Below, piece by piece: positions 57,512-64,000 of a stretch of 64,000 bases of DNA (its first letter is position 1; the number at the start of each line of letters is the position of its first letter). The DNA lies in the NCBI RefSeq assembly GCF_022201045.2, contig NC_068559.1:5802501-5866500 (forward strand). Direction: 5' to 3'. The DNA comes from Citrus sinensis (lineage: Eukaryota; Streptophyta; Magnoliopsida; Sapindales; Rutaceae). Both the position numbers and the translations under genes were made by a program. Under the pieces are notes generated by a model. It was not told the DNA's origin and did no database searches. It was given only the letters and a program-made list of their open reading frames with translations.

Positions 57512-60500
57512 AGACAGGTGAAGAACGAAAAATAAGAAAGGAACAATAAAAAATATAATAGAATGAGTGGTAAGGTGAAGGGAGCCCATGACAGTTCCTG
57601 TACATGAATGAGAAGCTCCATGGGCCCTTTTGTGTAGAGTGTTCATTATTGTTCAGTTTTTGCCCTTGTTTTTCTGATTATATGTGAAACATAACACAGT
57701 GTATAATTGGAATAACAAATGGCACCTTTGATTCGTCATTCATGCGTAAATAAAAGTTCAAAGATTCTTTTAATTGCTTTCCATAACTTATGAATTGCTG
57801 CTCGAGTTGTTGGGGTGTGGGGGGGGGGGGGGGGGGGGGCGCGGGGTGGTGCAATTTGCATGAGAAGTCCAAAAAATTTGGTCGTGAAGTGAAATTTTGG
57901 TAGTGTGATGTAATTATGATCTATCGACATGACCTGTTCAGCAAACAAAGGCCATTTTGGGAGTAATGAATCGCCGCGCCCTTTAGAGTTTTTCTATATA
58001 GGGCTCAAACTCGGCGAAGCAGCTTCAAAATGTGGATATTGTGGAGTTTTTGGTACTGTTTTGATGTGCAGTTTTCTGTAAACTTTTGTGCATTAGCTTG
58101 ACAAGGCTAGTATCTTACCAATGAATTCACTTAACGAGTAAGATCAGTGACAGAAATGAGCTTCGATTTATATTTCTTATAATGTTTGTATGTTAATTCA
58201 TTTCCAAAAAAATAGAGAATCGAGGCATAACCTTGCAATGATTCACCAACCGAGAGAGATGATTCTCAAGTCAAGGGAGTACCACAAAGCACAGATGCTA
58301 GAAATTAGCATGAATTTTGTTTGCCAGGGATTATGAGAAATCAGTATCAAACCCCGTACTTGAAAAGATGGAGGTACCTGAACCCAAGACAATGCACCCA
58401 TTTGTCCGTACATTTTTTATTCTCTTCTTCATCCATTTTATAGTGCCCTCTGTCAAACTACTGGATAATTAAGTTTTCATTTAGTCACATCTCTTGTGAC
58501 TGAGGGTGCGTTTACTAACTAGTTAGTGTTCCTATTTCAGTATTTGCATCTTTATTTAAGGGTGAGTAAGAATCCTATTAAGTGGGTTTCACTTTTCTCT
58601 TGGAGTGAGCCCCCACCTCTTCTTTTTATATCCTTTCCTTCAAATATAATACAATTATGTTTATTAAAATAAAATATTAAATATAATATAATTATATTTA
58701 TTAAAATAAAATAATATTAAAATTTAAAAATAGTAGTTTACATTGATCTTAAGTTAAAGTTACTTAAAAATAATAATATTATATTCACGTAGATTTAATA
58801 ATATTAATTTAATATATTTATTTGAAAATATAGTGGTATTGTATTTATTTGAAAATATTACTAATTAATAATAATAAATAGTTTATTCTAAGAAAATATT
58901 AATTCTGTACTATATTATTAATAATAACATTTCATTTGTGTTACTCTTATCAATAATTTTTAATGTACATAATTAAAATTAAAGTTAATAAAAAATTTTA
59001 TGATTTACATAATTAAGAATATGAATAATAATTATTAACTTATATGATTTAAATTAATAATAACATACATAGTATATTTTAAAAAAGTATTTTTTTGTTC
59101 ACTTCATAATTAAAAATTATAATTTTTCAATAAGGATAAAACTGTAATTTGAAACAATTCACTTCTAATCCAAGATAAAATAAGCACATAAATAAAATTT
59201 TAATTTTTACTTCACACTCTTATTCTGTTGTAAGTTGTTTTAACTTACTCTCGCTCTACACCCTTAATCTCGAGATTCTCACTCCTCATGATTTCCAATT
59301 CAATTCAAAAAGTAGATGTTATCTAAAATGTATGGAGAATGAAATCTCAATTTGTGTTCAAAAAATAATAATTCTATTTCCAAGTTTGATAATGCAACCT
59401 AAATTAAAAAAAAAATCCTTCATAGATTTGTGCGAAAAGGAAGAAAAAGAAATGCACGAGAAAATTATCAAATTGTAACTGGCAATTTGATTGCAGAGTA
59501 GAATTGAATTCATTTTTGCATAAACTCTCAAAATCTCTTTTCATAATGCCAAATCATAATCAAGAAGCTTCCTCTCATACGAAATTTTTATAATGAATAA
59601 ATTTATATTGATATATTAATTCCAAAAGTAATAATTTTGTATAAATCACTTGATGAATTTGTGGGTCTTAAATTGTCCTGGAAAATATACCCTTTATGAT
59701 AGAGATCTTTGATATTTTCACTATTTTTTATGAAGAAAATAGACATAAGAGTATGAGAGGAATCTTTTTTGGATTAAAATGGGTGTTTGAAGTAAAACTA
59801 AAAATTTCATTGATGGGTGTTGTGAGAAATTGAGTTTGTTGAGTATTTTAATGAATTCAAATAAACTTCACCTCGTACTCAATAATTCCACATATCTCAA
59901 ATGATATTCAATGATAAAATATATAAACTTGTAAAACTATATATTTATTCATTTCATTATCTAATAGATGGAGAACACATCATTTAAAATAAAATCTCTT
60001 GAAATACTTTCATTTAACTTGTACTGTCTCCCTCTCACTGGAAATGAAATTAGCATAAATTCTAAACAGGGGTGCTGAGAAACCTGACGCCGTAGTTGAA
60101 TTAATATTTGTATCCCTTTGCCTTCTCAAATCTCAACCTTAAGCAAGTATTGAAAGCATTTGCATTCCTGGAAAATGAGTTGTATTCATCATTAATGTAA
60201 AAACTCTTAGAATAGAAATTGAAATCGACGACCAAAATCCCAACCATGACCAACAATTAAGGCGCGAACAAAGTCAAAAACCATCCATTTGGCAAGTTTC
60301 ATGATACTCAAGACGTATTTCATGTCAATACGACTTGTAACACCTACAGAGTCAGTCAATGAATCGTAATTACTAATTAGTTAATTTTACAGATCCTCTT
60401 CCATGATACAAGTTAACTATTTAGCAGTTTAGTGTTACATCATTGAGTGTTACAGGAAGATTATTTCTATACCGAATCTACGCTGTTGCAAAACTTTGTA

Positions 60501-60680
60501 CTTCTGACTTGATCCACTGTAGAAAATTTAGAAGAGGCTGATTGTTCCGCACCATGCCCCTCCCCGAAAAATATACATGATTTTCTTTTTCTTTATTGAG
60601 GATGACTACAATTTAGTGAAAAGAATGAGTGAGAGAACCCAAAAAAATAGCTCATTACAAGTTTCCGTGTACCATTGGAT
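57512..60680. other. Intergenic region between the RING and coiled-coil genes
   Basis: Left part holds the RING 3' UTR; right part should hold the 3' UTR of the minus-strand coiled-coil gene. It contains 21 consecutive Gs at 57819-57839. Between about 58500 and 59290 lies very AT-rich DNA bounded by GGGTGCGTTTACTAAC on the left, a sequence style seen at ends of hAT-like MITEs, but I could not define a matching right end. No gene is seen. Confidence 0.45.
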
Positions 60681-63600
60681 TCAAGAAAACCATTTCCGTC
60701 CACTATTGACAGACTTGAGTTTCATCACAAGTTGCTCTCTTTGAGCTTCTACCTCAGCGCACTTCAGGCTCATTTGAAGGTAACATTCTTGTAAATCTTT
60801 CAACTCTGCTTCAAGTGATGATACTTTCCGATCATATCCATCGTTCTCCATTGGAGTATCTAAAGGACTGGTTAATTCCTTGGACAGTAAGCTGGACACA
60901 AGCAGAAATTTGCAAAAGTAGTTAGTGTTTGGTGTGTATATTGAGTAGAATGCAGGTTCATTGTTTTCTGCCTTCAACATTTGAATACTGCATGCTTGAT
61001 TTCTGGAGAAAGTTGTGACAGACAAGCAAAGCACAAAGACCAATGGGTTTGAGAACATATTCACACTCATAACAAGAAGGAACCACTGTTTCTGTGAGTT
61101 TTGAGTGCCGCAATATTCCACCCATTGTGAGCACATAAAGTATACGAGAAAAAAAAGTACGGGTATTTTGCAACTAAGAGTTCAGGGATAAGGTTTAAGA
61201 GGGCACCAGTAATTGGAATGTTAAAGCCTGGTATAAGTCACAAATACCCACCTCTTAAGCTGTGATTTATACATGTCATTTGCCTCCAACGCATCAGCTA
61301 GTTCATTCTCAAGGGATTGGACCTTTGACAAAAGATCCGTTTCCACATCTTGAGATCTTCCAAGATTACAATGTTTTTCATCATCAACCTAAAACAAAGA
61401 GAAGGGGAAGGTATTTATACACAGATGGAACCATGAGAGATAACTGTATAAAGACAGAATAGACCCAAAATGAAAGTATGAAACTAAATATTTAAGTATT
61501 GAAGTGAAACTAACCTGTCTTTGGTTTTGATGTGTGCATGACGTTTCTTGACTGGTTCCCATAGACGGCTTCTCATTGAGATGCAGATTGTTTTGCTCTT
61601 GCTCCTGTTATTTCAGAAGCTAAAGTTATAAATTCATAAACAAGTTTGTGTTGATTATGATGACATCAACTGATATAGACGTGAAAACTGCTGATACTAA
61701 CCATCATTGGGGGATGTGATTTGTCATGGATGGAAGTGGTGGTAACATTGGAATCAGGATGAGGAAGGGTAGCAGCAGACTCACACCCATTCCATTTTAC
61801 TTCTTTGTTCTGCTTCAACTCCTCTTCAATAGCTTGAGCTCTGCTCAGGCAGTCTTCCTTCTCCTTCTCAAGACATTTTATCCTCCTCTGGAATTGGCTA
61901 TTTTCCCTCCTTATCTGGGCAAGCTCATTCTTCAGTGCAGCTTCCTGCGAACCCAATGCCTCTATTGCAGCTAAATCCCCCTCCAGCCGCAAAACCTTTT
62001 CCTGAAGGGAAACTTTCTTACGTTTGCAGTCGTCCAATTCAGACACAACCTGCTGACTAGTAGAGATTTTCTGCATAAATGAGATTCTCTCAGCTTTAAG
62101 TTCTTCATAATCTCCAGATAATATCTGAAATGACGCTTCCAGTCTTTCATTTTCAAATTTGGCCTCATTGAGCGATTTCTTAAGACTCAGAACTTCATCC
62201 TGAAACTGCGCTGTTCTCTCCAATTGAACTTTAAGGCTGGATATTTCTTCTGTAAGCTGTAGCCTCTCATATTCAGAAGCTTTGAGTTTCAACTCAAGCC
62301 CTCGAATGGTGCCTCTAAATTTTTCTTCATTGGGTTTGACATCTTCCAGCAAATTCAATAGCTTTTCATGGTCTGCCATTAGAACTTCCTGGTTTTGCCT
62401 TGCAGCAGCAAGCTCACTCTTAAGTTGTTGTATCTTTGTCTGAGATTCCATCCGGAGGGTACCAAGGTTGCTCTCTGATAATTTTAGTTTCCCTTGGACT
62501 TCTTGAAGTGCAGCTTCAAGCACAGCTTTATCTGCACGTAGATGAGACACTTCAAGTACAGCTTCTGAATGTGTTCCATCCTTTTCATCATAAGTGGCAG
62601 ATATCTGTTCAGTTAGGTGTGCGACCTCTCTTTGAAGGTTCTGGGCTTCCACCGTCTTCTCCATGTACATCTGATTTAACAGACTCTCTTCTGTAACACT
62701 TTTATCTTTATGTTTTCTGTTTTCATGTAGCAGTGCATCTAGTTCTAAATTAAGGGCTTTCTCCTTTGAAGAAATCTCTTCCAGCATTGATAAATATTTT
62801 TCTTCAAGAGCTTCAACTTTCATTGACAAACTGGAAAAACCTTTCTCTGATTCCCCAAGTTGCGCTTCCAAGACTGCACAATGCTCATGTAAATTCACTT
62901 TTTGCTTTCTCAGCTCTGCATTTGATTTCTGGAGCAAACTGCATTCTTCAATGAGACCTTCAGCTGTAGCTTGTAGCTTTGGATTTGCTACTTTCAAATA
63001 TTCACACTCTTCTTGAACTCCTAGCCACCGCTTTTGCATGTCTTGCAACTTTTGTTTCGTTTCAACCTTTTGTGCCTCCATTTCAGCTTCCAGTCTTCTT
63101 ATCTCATCCTGGAGACTCATAGCATGAGTTGCTGAATTCTCTAACTCCAAGCGACTTGATTCCCTCTCATTAGTTAAATATCGTAGCTGTGCTTCCAGCC
63201 CACATATCCGTTCTGATAACTGTAAATTTTCTTCTTCTAGTTCATGCAAGTGAACTTCCATTTCATGTTTGCTGCTTTCCAACTCTAAAGATTTACTTTC
63301 AAGATTCCTGTTGACTGAAACCTGAGAATCCATATCCCTATGAAGCACCATAATTTCACTTTGTAAATCATTCAGGCATTTAGAAGCAACGGTACCTTCT
63401 CTAAGCATTATTTCAATACTTTCCTCCAATTGACTTTTTTCCTTTTGAAGGTCAGAAATCTGATTTTCCAACTCATTTTGACAATGTCTAAGAGCCTCGA
63501 CCTCTTCTTCCTTCCGCAAATTGTCAGACTTGAGCTTGTCTATTTCAGCTATCTTTTCTAACAGTTCCTTAGCTGTCTCTGTAACATCAGATTTAAATTC

Positions 63601-64000
63601 CATGCGCTGACTGTCGACTCCGTGAATGTGAGTGCTTAGAACAATTTCATTTGAATCAGGACCCTGTAATCCATTCTGGTCTACATCTGAGTTTGCCTCC
63701 ACAGCTGTGATTTCTTTTTTGGATTGAATTTCATCTTCGGACAAATTAATTTTCTCTTCAAACAACCTCTTCAGCTCCATAAAATTGTTCAATATAGCCT
63801 CAACTCGTTCTTTTTGAGTAGTCAAATCTGTACTTGTAGGAACTATGGATTTGTCAGATCCAAAAGCACTTGGTTGTTGAAGAAGTTGTTGCTTCTTTAG
63901 ATTGGCTAAAGAGAGTTGGATCTGTTCATATAACTCAGAAAGCAGTCGAGACATTTCAAGAAAATCATCTGACTCATAAATCTTACACAGTGGACAGACA
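60681..64000 (-). CDS. Long coiled-coil protein (myosin-heavy-chain-like), C-terminal part
   Basis: Partial: the frame stays open to the right edge and the start lies outside the window. Visible minus-strand exons are 64000-61702, 61604-61515, 61388-61252 and 60891-60681, all in frame, about 912 residues. Almost the whole segment is heptad-patterned and rich in Glu, Lys, Leu and Gln (for example LQKEKSQLEESIEIMLREG), with no myosin motor. The C-terminus is VNSGRKWFS. This fits the plant family of very long coiled-coil proteins that carry an N-terminal C2-like (EEIG1/EHBP1) domain; I recall At1g22060 as the closest type, but the diagnostic N-terminus is not in view. Likely a structural or tethering role at membranes or the cytoskeleton, by inference. 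Confidence 0.85.

Noticed and set aside
1-64000. Any CRISPR array, operon or bacterial-type defence system
   Set aside because: The sequence is plant nuclear DNA. The only regular repeats are tandem units, microsatellites and TE ends.

Overview
This is plant nuclear DNA. It is AT-rich and holds intron-containing genes with GT-AG introns, long non-coding stretches, microsatellites and many transposable-element remnants. The gene set and protein style fit a eudicot, probably a rosid tree such as Citrus; that last step is a guess. No operon, CRISPR array, rRNA or convincing tRNA is visible.

Layout. (1) 1-600 is a 156-bp tandem repeat cut by the left edge. (2) 1267-3688 (+) is a peroxisomal 4-coumarate:CoA ligase-like acyl-activating enzyme, with a Mutator-type MITE in its third intron. 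(3) 4414-8209 (-) is a kelch-repeat protein with a C-terminal coiled coil, converging on the ligase gene. (4) 10047-10655 is a second long-TIR, 9-bp-TSD MITE. (5) 10965-16975 is an apparently complete L1-type LINE with both ORFs open, a poly-A tail and a 16-bp target duplication. (6) 20790-28760 holds two tandem copies of a secreted glycine-rich protein gene. The two copies are separated by one solo LTR, and a second solo LTR of the same family sits in the upstream arm of the second copy. (7) 29628-35902 (-) is a three-KH-domain RNA-binding protein of the BTR1 type. (8) 39086-43174 (+) is a DUF1997 protein with a likely plastid transit peptide, preceded by four G-boxes in 42 bp. (9) 43175-52533 is non-coding with TE remnants. 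(10) 52534-57511 (+) is a large C3HC4 RING protein. (11) 60681-64000 (-) is the 3' part of a very long coiled-coil protein that continues past the right edge.

From memory, the order kelch protein, BTR1, DUF1997, RING protein matches Arabidopsis At5g04420, At5g04430, At5g04440 and At5g04460. If correct, the central block is conserved microsynteny that has been expanded here by the LINE, the GRP duplication and MITEs. I could not check this by search.

Exon boundaries were placed by eye from GT-AG sites, reading-frame continuity and protein sense. All six gene models keep frame through every junction: 566, 507, 336, 243 and 862 codons for the complete genes, and about 912 visible codons for the coiled-coil gene. 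I found no convincing new multi-gene system. The most interesting features are the intact LINE, the GRP duplication dated by LTR insertions, and the G-box array.
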